From Dehalococcoidia bacterium (GTDB lineage Bacteria; Chloroflexota; Dehalococcoidia; Lucifugimonadales; Lucifugimonadaceae): a stretch of 64,000 bases of DNA. Below are positions 9,474 through 18,540 of this stretch, one piece after another. The translations under genes were made by a program, and so were the position numbers. The stretch is taken from NCBI GenBank assembly GCA_022824185.1, contig JAJEAU010000015.1:62001-126000 (forward strand), given 5' to 3'. The notes beneath the pieces were generated by a model. It did no database searches. It had not been told where the DNA came from and saw only the letters and a program-made list of their open reading frames with translations. Numbering within the stretch: the stretch's first letter is position 1; every line of letters begins with the position of its first letter.

Positions 9474-12400
9474 TCACTCAATCAATTTGATGCTCAGGGT
9501 GTATTCGCCTGTGGCTAAAGAGGACGACAACCCGGGATTATCTGCCGTCGATATCTGCGGCGACACAACAATGTAGAAATCCTTTGACGCCTCCGCTCGT
9601 GCAAACAATTGGGAAGGGTCACTTCCGAGTTCCGTTCCATCAGCGTCGTGCAGTCTCATCTTCGCAAACGGCAGATCTTTGGAAACCAAATCAATCTGAT
9701 AAGCCTCTCCCTCGGTTGAAGTGAACCGAAAGAAATCACTCTCGTCTTCGAAACTGATGGTTCCCGACAAGGATTCGCCCACGTCGATGCGTGTAGCAGT
9801 CGAAAGGTCGTCGCCATGGTCGTTCGAGTAACCGGAACGATCCACCGTCAGTTCATAGTCACCAACACCTAGGCCAGAGACCCGCAAGTAGTGTTTGCCC
9901 GATCTTTTGGCTCTCCAGACAAGCTGGGTGTCGGCATCTCCCACAAAATCGCCCGATGCGTCGAATACTTTGATGCGCGATCTCAGCAAACTGCCAAGCT
10001 CGATGTCGATCTGATACGGTTGCCCGCGTTCCGCCACGAAACTGAACATATCGTGATCGCCTTCATCGGTGCCTGCGACGTACCACAAGTAGCCGGCATC
10101 AAAACCGATCACGCCGGACACCGTCTCGCCAAACACCAACGCAGTCGCATTTTCTTCATCGTCTCCGTGGTCATCTCGGTAGTCTGAACTGGAAACCTTG
10201 AAGGTGTATGTTCCTTCATCGGACGACCAGAGATACACGAAATAGTTGCCCGACTCCCAAACGTGCCAAGTGAATTTCCTTTCATCGAACCCTCCCAGCC
10301 ATTTGCCTTGCGAGTCATACAACTGCATCACTACGTCGTCCAAAGTCCCGAATTCAACCCCGATGTCATAAGCCTGGCCCGCAACCCCAACAAACGAGAA
10401 CGCGTCGAGATCTGATGAGTTGAGGATGTGTCCATCGACAGGCTGGCCGACAAGCACCACCGTCGCCTCGTTGTTTCGATGGTCGTCTACGTAGTCTGAG
10501 GCGTTCAACGACAACGCATAGTCACCGATTTCATCGCCCCAGATGCGGATGAAAAACCGTCCTCCATCGATCGCTTGCCAAATCAGCTCAGACTGTCCCG
10601 TTGAGATTGCACCGCCTTCCGCGTCTACCAAGTCGAAATAGATTCCTCGGGCATCTCCCGTTCCGTTGCTCATCGCATATGCTTGCCCACTCACTGCGTC
10701 AAAGGAGAAATAGTCCTCGTCAATGTCCGTGCCGATCGAACCCGATGCATTTCCGTCTAATGTTATTTCGGTTGCCGATCCTGGGCCGTCACCGTGGTCG
10801 TCGCGGAAACTCGATACCGAAACCGAGATCGAGTAAGGACCTCGTAGACGACCCGACGCCTGCAAGAAGAATTCACCCGACGTTGGTGCTTGCCAGACCC
10901 GACGGTTACGAATCTCCCCGATTGGATTGCGGTCAGTGTCCATCAGAGTCACGGTCAGCTCATCGGCGTCCGGGCTCAGTCCGTAGTCATCGCTCGTCCT
11001 CACGTCTAACTGGTAATTCAACCCCGCTTCAGCTACGAACTTGAAAAAGTCGAGTTCCCTTACCTGTCGGATAGTCCCTTCGATCATCCCGCCGATCGGT
11101 ATCTCCGTCGCCGTCGCAAAATCGAATCCAAAGTCGTCCACGTAATCCGAAATCGAAATCTCAAACTCATACGGGATCGGCCCGGTCGCCTCCATAATCA
11201 GGTAATGGACACCGCCGGTTGACGGCTCCCACAATAACGGGCTCGGTGCGCTGTATATTTGCCCGTCTGTCGCGTTGACGATGCCGATCGAGAAGTTCGG
11301 CAACTCTTCAAATGGAGGTTCGTTTGCACCGACTTCCCCGTAGGTATAGTTCAGTTCGTATACGAGTCCGGGCACGGCGATGAATTGGAACACGTCCCGA
11401 TCGGATCCCCCAGCGAATTTCGCGTCGATGTTCCCTTCAACGAAACTCCCGACAGCGATCTCTGTAGCGATCCGCAAGTCATCGACATAGTCGTCCCACT
11501 CCACGACGGTCGGCAACGCTCCGTAGCACATGCCCAAACCAATGATCGCGGCGAGGCCGTGGCGATAGTCGTCCACGCCGACGTCCGGCAATCCCGCAGC
11601 TATCAACCGAGGGATATCCACACGCTCCAACACGCGGTCCATGCAATCGATTTCGTCCCTCACCGAGTATTTACCGAACCGGTCGTCGGTTCGGTAGTAA
11701 TGCTCAATTTGGCTCACGAAATCGAATGCAGCAGTTCGATCCAATACACTCACAGCAGATTCCTGCCCCAAGCATCGCCAAATTGCAACGTCCGAAGTGT
11801 CCGTCTTACCATCGAAGATCGGTTCATCGAGCAAAGATTCGTATCCTTCCGAACCGAGTTCGCTCTGGATGCAATCGCGTTCTTCCACCAATATCCCATC
11901 TACCGCATCACGCCAAACAGATCTGTCATCGGGTTCGAAATTGATCGGTCTCGCTTCATAAACCGGAAACGTGGTGTATGCGGATATGTTGGATTGCTCG
12001 TGCAATGAACACCGCACCATGCTGTTCCACAACAAAGTCAGATTGCGTCGAACCGTCCAGTGATACGTGTCGATGTCGGTTACCGAGGATTCAAAGTAAC
12101 GCGCAAAATCGACGTATTGCAGCAGGGAGCGGTGACAATCGTCAATCTCAGCCAGCGCCTCTTCGGTGCGATCACCCTCTGGTATGAACTCGTGAAAAGC
12201 GGACAGGTACAGATCAACCGCGTTCTCTTGCGTAAGACAACCCCAAATCTCTAACTCGTAACGGTCTGTCACGCGCTGACCAGACACCACTCGCCGGGCG
12301 AGCATCTCTTCATAGTCGTCTTCGTTGAGCGCCGAACGGATACATGAGACCTCGATTTCATCCAACGTCTCGAAATACTCAGTCCACTGGGTCTCGTCCC

Positions 12401-12932
12401 CAACAACCAGTCCTTCTTCGTCGTCCTCAATTGCCACCTCCACGACCGGCGTCGAAGTCGCCGTCGGTTCCGGCAGCGGCGTGCTAGTCGGCTCCGGCGT
12501 CGGAGTAGCCTCCGGCGTGCTCGTGGCGGTCGGAGACGGAGTCTCAGAAGGGGCCGCAGTGTTGGTAGGTGTCGACGTCGGCGCGATAGACGGTGTCGGT
12601 GTGTGAGTCGGCACCAGCGATGATGTTGGGGTAGGTTCCCCCATGTCCGTCGGCGTCGGCGTCTGTGTAGGCGTCCTCGTTGGCGTCGACGTGTCCGGTA
12701 AGTCATGGAGCGGACGATCGATCTCATACGCCATCGTCGGCGTCGGCTCTGGAACGGCGAGAAATTGCGGATTGCGAGTGGGGGTTACGGTCGGCTGGAT
12801 GGGGGTTGGCGACGGCGAAACTGGCGTTGTGGGCTGTTCCGCAGTCTCACAAGCCCAAACCGAAACCGCCAACACAAAACCGACAGCGATCACAGTCAAT
12901 CGCATCAGGTGGGCGACGAATAGACGTTTCAT
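9474..12932 (-). CDS. Large lipoprotein with Pro/Thr stalk and six PPC-type repeats
   Basis: 1152 residues. The start MKRLFVAHLMRL plus a hydrophobic stretch ends in VSVWAC, giving Cys28 as a probable lipidation site. Residues about 30-165 are a Pro/Thr/Ser stalk with TPTPT-type repeats. A Cys-containing helical region follows. The C-terminal half holds about six copies of a bacterial pre-peptidase C-terminal (PPC) type unit, each beginning YxDDHGDD or a variant, then ATEI, a glycine-rich turn, SGxI, a DxDxF strand and a GxxYxI strand. PPC units are secreted beta domains usually found on exported hydrolases; no catalytic domain is recognisable here. Likely a cell-surface binding or scaffold protein. 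It faces the M48 gene with 11 bases between stops. Confidence 0.8.
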   Translation of the reverse strand: MKRLFVAHLMRLTVIAVGFVLAVSVWACETAEQPTTPVSPSPTPIQPTVTPTRNPQFLAVPEPTPTMAYEIDRPLHDLPDTSTPTRTPTQTPTPTDMGEPTPTSSLVPTHTPTPSIAPTSTPTNTAAPSETPSPTATSTPEATPTPEPTSTPLPEPTATSTPVVEVAIEDDEEGLVVGDETQWTEYFETLDEIEVSCIRSALNEDDYEEMLARRVVSGQRVTDRYELEIWGCLTQENAVDLYLSAFHEFIPEGDRTEEALAEIDDCHRSLLQYVDFARYFESSVTDIDTYHWTVRRNLTLLWNSMVRCSLHEQSNISAYTTFPVYEARPINFEPDDRSVWRDAVDGILVEERDCIQSELGSEGYESLLDEPIFDGKTDTSDVAIWRCLGQESAVSVLDRTAAFDFVSQIEHYYRTDDRFGKYSVRDEIDCMDRVLERVDIPRLIAAGLPDVGVDDYRHGLAAIIGLGMCYGALPTVVEWDDYVDDLRIATEIAVGSFVEGNIDAKFAGGSDRDVFQFIAVPGLVYELNYTYGEVGANEPPFEELPNFSIGIVNATDGQIYSAPSPLLWEPSTGGVHYLIMEATGPIPYEFEISISDYVDDFGFDFATATEIPIGGMIEGTIRQVRELDFFKFVAEAGLNYQLDVRTSDDYGLSPDADELTVTLMDTDRNPIGEIRNRRVWQAPTSGEFFLQASGRLRGPYSISVSVSSFRDDHGDGPGSATEITLDGNASGSIGTDIDEDYFSFDAVSGQAYAMSNGTGDARGIYFDLVDAEGGAISTGQSELIWQAIDGGRFFIRIWGDEIGDYALSLNASDYVDDHRNNEATVVLVGQPVDGHILNSSDLDAFSFVGVAGQAYDIGVEFGTLDDVVMQLYDSQGKWLGGFDERKFTWHVWESGNYFVYLWSSDEGTYTFKVSSSDYRDDHGDDEENATALVFGETVSGVIGFDAGYLWYVAGTDEGDHDMFSFVAERGQPYQIDIELGSLLRSRIKVFDASGDFVGDADTQLVWRAKRSGKHYLRVSGLGVGDYELTVDRSGYSNDHGDDLSTATRIDVGESLSGTISFEDESDFFRFTSTEGEAYQIDLVSKDLPFAKMRLHDADGTELGSDPSQLFARAEASKDFYIVVSPQISTADNPGLSSSLATGEYTLSIKLIE

Positions 12933-13031
12933 TGGCGAAAGGCGGGCAAGATGAGTTCGTCAAGACTCTAAAGCCAAGACGATTTCACCTACGGCATCGG
13001 TGATATATACGCCCAAATCAGGCGCAGAGTC

Positions 13032-13904
13032 TCACCCGACGATATTCGCCATCGCCTCGCCGATATACGCCGGCGACTCAACAACCGTAGCCCCGGCCGC
13101 CTCGAGAGCCTTGTTCTTCTCTGACGCCAACCCAGCCCTGCCGGTGATGATCGCCCCCGCATGGCCCATCCGTTTGCCCGGAGGCGCAGTCTGACCCGCC
13201 ACCGTCGCAACCACCGGCTTTGTCACATTTTCCTTGATGAACTGCGCCGCAACCTGCTCACGACTTCCGCCAATCTCCCCGATCATCACGATCGCCTCAG
13301 TCTCATCATCATCCTCGAACTGCTCCAGCACATCGATGAAATTAGTCCCCGGTATCGGATCGCCGCCAATCCCAACACACGTCGACTGCCCCAAGTTGAC
13401 AGCATTCAACTGCGCCGCCGCTTCATACGTCAACGTCCCCGATCTCGAGACAACGCCCACATTCCCCGGATTGACCGCCGCACCGGGAATAATCCCCAAC
13501 TTGATCCGCTCGCCCGGATGAATCAACCCCGGGCAGTTCGGGCCCAACAACCTCGAACTCGTCCGATCCAGATAAGCCTTCGCCTTCATCATGTCCTGCA
13601 CCGGCACACCCTCGGTGATGCACACAATCAAAGACAACCCGGCGTCCGCCTGCTCCAAGATTGCATCAACGGCAAACGGCGCTGGCACGAACACCAGTCC
13701 CGTATTCGCACCCGTCGCCGCAACCGCCTCTTCTACCGTCTCGAAATACGGCACCTCATCCAGAAACTTCATCCCGCTACGGTTCGGATGCACCGCCGCG
13801 ACCATATTCGTCCCGTACTCCACGATCCGCTCCGCCTGAAACGAACCATCACGTCCCAATCCCTGCACCAGCAGCCGACACGGATCCTCGACTAGAACCG
13901 CCAT
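13032..13904 (-). CDS. sucD: Succinate-CoA ligase, alpha subunit
   Basis: 290 residues, the normal size for SucD. It forms the CoA-binding subunit of the TCA-cycle enzyme that interconverts succinyl-CoA and succinate with nucleotide triphosphate formation. Diagnostic segments are [28 protein letters not shown] and GHAGAI, whose His248 would be the phosphorylated histidine. Its ATG overlaps the stop of sucC by one base (TGATG arrangement), so the two subunits are translationally coupled. Confidence 0.97.
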   Translation of the reverse strand: MAVLVEDPCRLLVQGLGRDGSFQAERIVEYGTNMVAAVHPNRSGMKFLDEVPYFETVEEAVAATGANTGLVFVPAPFAVDAILEQADAGLSLIVCITEGVPVQDMMKAKAYLDRTSSRLLGPNCPGLIHPGERIKLGIIPGAAVNPGNVGVVSRSGTLTYEAAAQLNAVNLGQSTCVGIGGDPIPGTNFIDVLEQFEDDDETEAIVMIGEIGGSREQVAAQFIKENVTKPVVATVAGQTAPPGKRMGHAGAIITGRAGLASEKNKALEAAGATVVESPAYIGEAMANIVG

Positions 13905-15088
13905 CAGTTCGATCCTCCGTTACTCATGCTCGCCAGCTTGTCCCGCAACACGATCGCCGCACTCGCCATATCAGGGGCCGGAGTAATATCCATCCCAGAC
14001 TCCTCGAACAACTTCAAACCCTCCTCTGCATTCGTCCCTCGCATCGCCGCAACTACCGGTTTAGTCGACCCCACCTCTCGCGCCGCATTGATCACCCCGG
14101 TTGCCACAACATCCGAACGCGCAATCCCTGCGAAGAGGTTCACCAGAATAATCTCAACGTCGGGATCCGAGACGATGATCTTGAAGGCATGCTCGATCCG
14201 GTCAAGATCAGCCGAGCCACCGATGTCGAGGAAATTCGCCGGCTCTGCCCCCGCCCACTTCGTGATGTCCATCGTCGCCATCGCCAAACCCGCACCATTC
14301 ACCATGCAGCCAACACGCCCACCCTCCAGCTTCACATAGGCCAAATCAAACTCCGACGCCTCACGCTCCAACGGGTCCATCTGCTCCGGGTCATGCCACT
14401 CCCGCAGATCCCGATGCCTGAACATCGCATCGTCGTCGATCCCCACCTTCGCATCCAACGCCAATATCTCGCCGTCCTCCGTCTCGATCAGCGGATTGAT
14501 CTCCACCAACGAGCAGTCCTTGTCGGTAAACAACCGATATGCGTTCGCAATCAACGCGCTCGCCGATCTGATCAACGCCGAAGGAAAACCCAATGCCAAC
14601 GCTGCGTCCCGCGCCCGATACGGAAGCAAGCCGATCAACGGGTCGCCAACGATCCGAACGATTTTCTCCGGATGCTCCTCCGCCACCTGCTCAATCTCAA
14701 CGCCGCCTTCGCGCGTCGCAATAATCGTCGGCGCGCCCTCATCACCATCCATCACGATCGACACGTAATACTCGTGCTTGATATCCGCCGCCGGAGTCAC
14801 CATCACCTTGCTTACCTGCACCCCGCTCGGACCCGTCTGATGCGTAACCATCCTCGTCCCCAGCATCCCCTCCGCCGCTTCGACAGCATCGTCCACTGTA
14901 GCCGCAAACTTCACCCCGCCGGCCTTCCCACGACCACCAGCATGAACCTGCGCCTTCACAATCACCGGACACCCCAACTCCTCAGCCGCCACCCGCGCCT
15001 CATCCGCCGATTCCACTATCCGCCAAGGCAAGACAGGAATCCCGTACTCCTTGAAAAGCTCCTTGGCCTGATATTCGTGAAGATTCAT
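13904..15088 (-). CDS. sucC: Succinate-CoA ligase, beta subunit
   Basis: 394 residues beginning [12 protein letters not shown], the near-universal SucC start. For that reason ATG 15088 is preferred over a longer in-frame start at 15169. An ATP-grasp domain forms the nucleotide-binding half, followed by the CoA-ligase domain ([26 protein letters not shown]). It is the ATP- or GTP-binding partner of SucD and completes the TCA step. The two genes form a sucCD operon. The upstream 113 bases to the DapA-like gene show no clear regulatory structure. Confidence 0.97.
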   Translation of the reverse strand: MNLHEYQAKELFKEYGIPVLPWRIVESADEARVAAEELGCPVIVKAQVHAGGRGKAGGVKFAATVDDAVEAAEGMLGTRMVTHQTGPSGVQVSKVMVTPAADIKHEYYVSIVMDGDEGAPTIIATREGGVEIEQVAEEHPEKIVRIVGDPLIGLLPYRARDAALALGFPSALIRSASALIANAYRLFTDKDCSLVEINPLIETEDGEILALDAKVGIDDDAMFRHRDLREWHDPEQMDPLEREASEFDLAYVKLEGGRVGCMVNGAGLAMATMDITKWAGAEPANFLDIGGSADLDRIEHAFKIIVSDPDVEIILVNLFAGIARSDVVATGVINAAREVGSTKPVVAAMRGTNAEEGLKLFEESGMDITPAPDMASAAIVLRDKLASMSNGGSN

Positions 15089-15201
15089 GCGGATCAGTGT
15101 GTTTGTGGGTCGCGACGACTCTCCGATTCTAGATGACGCGTTTTTCGCAACTGTTAACCGACGAGTCAATCCCGCCCGACATGCAATCCAGACGCGGCGA
15201 G

Positions 15202-16098
15202 CTAAGTCAACAACCCCGTCTCCCGCAAAACCCCCTCGATCTCGACTCTAGCCTCATCTGAAACCGGTGCTATCGGCCTGCGCGCATCGCCATACTCCCA
15301 ACCCAACATCGACAACGCAATCTTCGGCGCACCGATCGTCTGCATCACGACTGGATTCAGCCGCGAAGCCACTCGCTGCAACTCTACGGCCCTCGTGTAA
15401 TCCCCACGGAAACCTGCACTCACGATGTCCATACACAGCGCCGGAGCGATATTCCCCAGCAACATGCACGCGCCATCGCACCCGATCATTGTCCCAAACG
15501 CCAGCAGAGCACCGCTACAATTCCATTTCCTAACGCTTGCTGGCATCCGCGGCAAAACCTGCTGCTCAAACAAGATTGAGTGATCGGTGATGTAAGCAAA
15601 CACGTTATCCATCCCGCACAACTCCGCGATAACCGCAGGCGGTGCAGCCGGATCGCCCCCACGAGCAAACGTCTGATGGATTACGACCACCGGAACGGGA
15701 CATTTCGACGTCACCTCCCCGTAGTACCTAACCAAATCCGATGGCGCCATCCCCCGAGGAATCCGCATCCGAATAAAATCCGCACCCGCATTCGCATATT
15801 TCTCCGACAACCTCTGAGTCTCCCTCGCCGATCTCTCATCAACACCCGCGATCACAAACTTCTGCCCCTCATGCGATGAAGCCACCACCTTCACCGTCTC
15901 CAACCTCTCAGCCTCGCTCAACATCGTCTCCTCGCCGTTCGCCGTCACCACGACAAACCCCGACAATGGCGTCTCCAACCACCGTCCGACATTCCGCTCC
16001 AATGCCCCAAAATCGACCGACTGCTCCTCGTCGTCCTTGTAAGGCGTCGGCGTCGGTGCCACGACTATCGGCTGGTCGGATGGTGGTATCGTTGACAT
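15202..16098 (-). CDS. DapA/NAL-family TIM-barrel protein lacking the Schiff-base lysine
   Basis: 298 residues with the overall pattern of the dihydrodipicolinate synthase / N-acetylneuraminate lyase family: a TANGEETMLSEAER segment aligning with the GTTGE...L...E motif, and a C-terminal half with the MLLGNIAPALC segment. Family aldolases use a lysine Schiff base and a tyrosine. Here the tyrosine position reads His141 (VIHQTF) and the lysine position reads Thr171 (AYITDH). So it probably does not make the usual imine and either catalyses something else or is non-catalytic. It begins at ATG 16098, only 32 bases from the divergent redoxin gene, which implies overlapping promoter regions. Confidence 0.75.
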   Translation of the reverse strand: MSTIPPSDQPIVVAPTPTPYKDDEEQSVDFGALERNVGRWLETPLSGFVVVTANGEETMLSEAERLETVKVVASSHEGQKFVIAGVDERSARETQRLSEKYANAGADFIRMRIPRGMAPSDLVRYYGEVTSKCPVPVVVIHQTFARGGDPAAPPAVIAELCGMDNVFAYITDHSILFEQQVLPRMPASVRKWNCSGALLAFGTMIGCDGACMLLGNIAPALCMDIVSAGFRGDYTRAVELQRVASRLNPVVMQTIGAPKIALSMLGWEYGDARRPIAPVSDEARVEIEGVLRETGLLT

Positions 16099-16130
16099 AT
16101 CGAGTTGGCCCTTTGCGTTATCGCCGCGAG

Positions 16131-16979
16131 ATGCAAGCGAGTCTAACCTTGTTCGCCAAACGCCTCTTCACATCCCGCTCATTCCTTTTTCCGACCGCGC
16201 TCGCCATCATCTCGATCGCGCTTGTAGCTTGCGGATCAGGTGATGAACCGGAGCAACTCGTAGAGGTCAAAACCTCGGAAATAACCACAGCCGACTCCGT
16301 GAACGAACCCGCACCTACGACAGTTCCTGCGCAGCAACCCACCTCCCCTCCGGCTGCAACTGCGGCACCTCCTGCGACTGCCACGCCTCAACCAACTCAA
16401 GCACCGACCGCAACTACAGAACCTACCCCCGAACCCCCGTACTGGACCCAGATCGGCATCCGCGACGCCATCGATCAATACCCACCTCTGAACGAACGCA
16501 CCGACTACGCCCTCCGAAACAACCAAGAGTGGTTAAACGGCGAACCCACATCGATCAAGGAGCTCCAAGACGCCGGTCAGATCGTCCTGATCGACTTCTG
16601 GACCTACACCTGATACAACTGCGAGAACACGTGGCCGGCCCTGAGGGCATGGCATGAGAGCTACAAAAACCACGGGCTCACCATCCTCGGAGTTCACACC
16701 CCCGAGTTCGAATTCGAAAAGAAGATCGAAAACGTCCGCGAAGCCGCCGAGGAAAACGACATCGGCTGGCTAATCGTCCAAGACAACGACTTCTCCACCT
16801 GGCGCTACTTCAACAACCGCTACTGGCCCGCCAAATACATCTTCGACCTCAGCAACAACCTCCGCTTCCAACACTTCGGCGAAGGAAAATACGCCGAAAC
16901 CGAACAGGTGATTCGGCTGTTGCTGACCGAGGCGGGGAATGATGTGACGGGGATTGAGCCGACCTACAAGGTCCAGTAA
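16131..16979 (+). CDS. Thioredoxin-like lipoprotein with in-frame UGA at the CxxC motif (probable UxxC selenoprotein)
   Basis: One reading frame of 283 codons is interrupted only by a TGA at 16611-16613 (codon 161). Residues 1-34 are a lipoprotein signal ending LVAC (Cys34), about 40-105 a Pro/Thr/Ala linker, and 105-282 a thioredoxin fold. Around the TGA it reads LIDFWTYT-UGA-YNC; relatives read FWTYTCxNC there, so the UGA falls exactly on the first cysteine of the redox motif. The frame then continues for 121 codons with good family features (GVHTPEFEFEK, VQDNDFSTW, RYWPAKY, HFGEGKY) and ends at TAA 16979. A compatible hairpin follows the UGA. Likely a membrane-anchored thiol/selenol oxidoreductase. 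The alternative is a single nonsense mutation. The start could also be TTG 16149. Confidence 0.75.
16611..16653 (+). promoter_or_regulatory. Candidate bacterial SECIS hairpin after the in-frame UGA
   Basis: After the TGA at 16611-16613, the transcript can form an upper stem GCCC (16638-16641) / GGGC (16645-16648) with loop UGA (16642-16644). A lower stem GCC (16634-16636) / GGC (16651-16653) is separated by a small internal loop. The loop is about 29 bases past the UGA and has a G in its second position. That is within the spacing and loop rules I recall for bacterial SECIS models. The stem is short, so this is only supportive. Confidence 0.45.
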
Positions 16980-17064
16980 CCTAACGCATCACAATCCGTC
17001 AGGTGTTCGTCGCTCGCGAGGAAATTCCGAAGCTGAAGTAGCCGCGCGTCTAAACTCTCCATAC

Positions 17065-17760
17065 ATGACCGTCTACTCCAACGAGCGAACCCTAACAATC
17101 CCCCAAAACCCGCTACCCGAGTCGCTACCCACAAACCAGCGAGTAACCATGGACGGTCTCACCTTCATGTCGCAACTCCCCGACGACTCCATCGCCGCCG
17201 CATTCTTCGACCCCCAGTACCGAGGCGTCCTCGACAAACTCGGCTACGGTAACGAAGGTGTCCTCCGAGGCAAACAACGCTCCGCCCTCCCCCAGATGTC
17301 CTCCGAAGTAATCACCGAGTTCATCCAATCCATCCACCGCGTCCTCGGCCCCAGCGGACACCTCTTCCTCTGGATCGACAAGTTCCACCTCTGCTCCGGC
17401 ATCGACGATTGGACCCAGGACACAACCCTCGAGACCGTAGACCTCATCACCTGGAACAAATCCCGCATCGGCATGGGCTACCGCACCCGCCGCACCGCCG
17501 AATACCTCATCGTCCTCCAAAAAGCCCCCAAACGAGCCAAAGGAATCTGGACCAGCCACAACATCCCCGACGTCTGGGAAGAGAAGGCACCCTCATTAAA
17601 AGGCGTCCACCCCAAACCAGTTGAACTCCAGCGAGCCCTAATCGAAGCCACAACCGCCCCCAACGACCCCGTCCTTGACCCCGCCGCAGGCAGCTTCAGC
17701 GTGCTTGAGGCATGCCGACTCTCAGGCCGCACGTTCGTGGGCTGCGACGTGAACGGATGA
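17065..17760 (+). CDS. Site-specific DNA methyltransferase (DPPY-type, permuted motif order)
   Basis: 231 residues from ATG 17065. The catalytic motif IV appears as FFDPQY (Asp49-Tyr52), a DPPY variant typical of amino-methyltransferases acting on adenine N6 or cytosine N4. The SAM-binding motif I, DPAAGSFSVLEA, is near the C terminus (about residue 205), so motif order is IV then I, as in beta-type enzymes. The GYRTRRTAEYL and HPKPVELQ segments are typical of small phage-like or orphan methylases. No cognate endonuclease adjoins it directly. A decayed second copy of its 3' half lies just downstream of the next gene. Confidence 0.85.
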   Translation: MTVYSNERTLTIPQNPLPESLPTNQRVTMDGLTFMSQLPDDSIAAAFFDPQYRGVLDKLGYGNEGVLRGKQRSALPQMSSEVITEFIQSIHRVLGPSGHLFLWIDKFHLCSGIDDWTQDTTLETVDLITWNKSRIGMGYRTRRTAEYLIVLQKAPKRAKGIWTSHNIPDVWEEKAPSLKGVHPKPVELQRALIEATTAPNDPVLDPAAGSFSVLEACRLSGRTFVGCDVNG

Positions 17761-17789
17761 TTCAGTGAATGCTGCAAAAGGAGAAGCCG

Positions 17790-18008
17790 ATGTCGCGAAC
17801 ATACTCAGTAGTGATCGAAGAAGGACCTACCAACTTCAGTGCCTACATCTTGGAACTTCCGGGATGTATCGCCGCCGCAGAATCCAGAGATGAAGTCAAG
17901 CGTTTGATCGTTGAGTCCGGAGCGATGCACATCCAAACGTTGCTGGAACAGGGTGAAGAATTACCCGAACCGGTCCACATCTCGCGCGAAGAATTCCAAC
18001 TGGCCTGA
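17790..18008 (+). CDS. HicB-family antitoxin-like protein (solo)
   Basis: 72 residues from ATG 17790, chosen because an AAAGGAG ribosome-binding site precedes it; an in-frame start at 17769 lacks one. The YSVVIEEGPTNFSAYILELPG segment is the partial RNase H-like fold of HicB proteins, which normally bind and silence the HicA mRNA interferase. There is no C-terminal DNA-binding extension and no hicA-like frame on either side. It may therefore be an orphan remnant or a HicB-like protein with another role. It sits between an intact methyltransferase gene and a broken copy of the same gene. Confidence 0.75.
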   Translation: MSRTYSVVIEEGPTNFSAYILELPGCIAAAESRDEVKRLIVESGAMHIQTLLEQGEELPEPVHISREEFQLA

Positions 18009-18014
18009 AGGTTG

Positions 18015-18290
18015 CGCTAAAGGTTCCGCGCTTCTGAATAATTCGGAGTCCTTCAAAGAACTCTGAAATGAGCCAAGGGCATCTGGACCAAAAAAACCGG
18101 ACGACTTGAAAGAGAACATCCCGAAACCGAAAGACGTCAACCCGAACCCCTCATTCTCCAACGGTCCGTGATCCAAGTCGCAACCACGACCGGTGAACCA
18201 GTCTGGTATCCCGCCCCGAGTAGTTTCAAGGTGTTGGAGATTTGTGACCTGCCGCGTAGAATCCCATCGGGATTCTGTACTGATGGTTGA
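18015..18290 (+). pseudogene. Decayed 3' half of a DNA methyltransferase (paralogue of the gene at 17065)
   Basis: One frame from about 18015 to TGA 18290 aligns with the last third of the methyltransferase at 17065-17760. Shared segments are VLQ-, AKGIWT, LQR-x2-I, -PV--PA--SF-VLE-C. Internal stops sit at 18018-18020 and 18039-18041 (TAA where the intact copy has Tyr) and at 18069-18071 (TGA where it has Arg), each explained by one base change. The SAM motif DPAAGSF has become YPAPSSF. No N-terminal half is present; the HicB-like gene occupies that place. This is a degenerate duplication or recombination scar, not a functional gene. Confidence 0.75.
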
Positions 18291-18540
18291 GACACCATCC
18301 GCGTCGCTTAACTTAAACTGCTACCCAACAATTGCGTCATCGATTTTGATGCCGTCTCGTATTTTTAGGAATACATCGACATTTGTTTTCCATTACATCT
18401 TGGTCACTTCGCGCTTCGCAATAGAGGTTCCGGGGTCGTTCGAAACAGCAACCTTCCAAAAAACATTCCCCTTCGACTTGACACTTCACAAACGGTTTTG
18501 CATAATATTTCGACGCGCAACAACCAATGATCAACACCAC

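Noticed and set aside
13661..15136. A 491-codon frame antisense to sucC/sucD
   Set aside because: Pure shadow of two well-recognised genes; Arg/His/Pro-rich composition.
16611..16613. In-frame TGA read as a simple nonsense mutation (pseudogene)
   Set aside because: Its exact placement on the redox cysteine, the intact downstream frame and the hairpin favour selenocysteine; the pseudogene option remains open until sel genes are checked.
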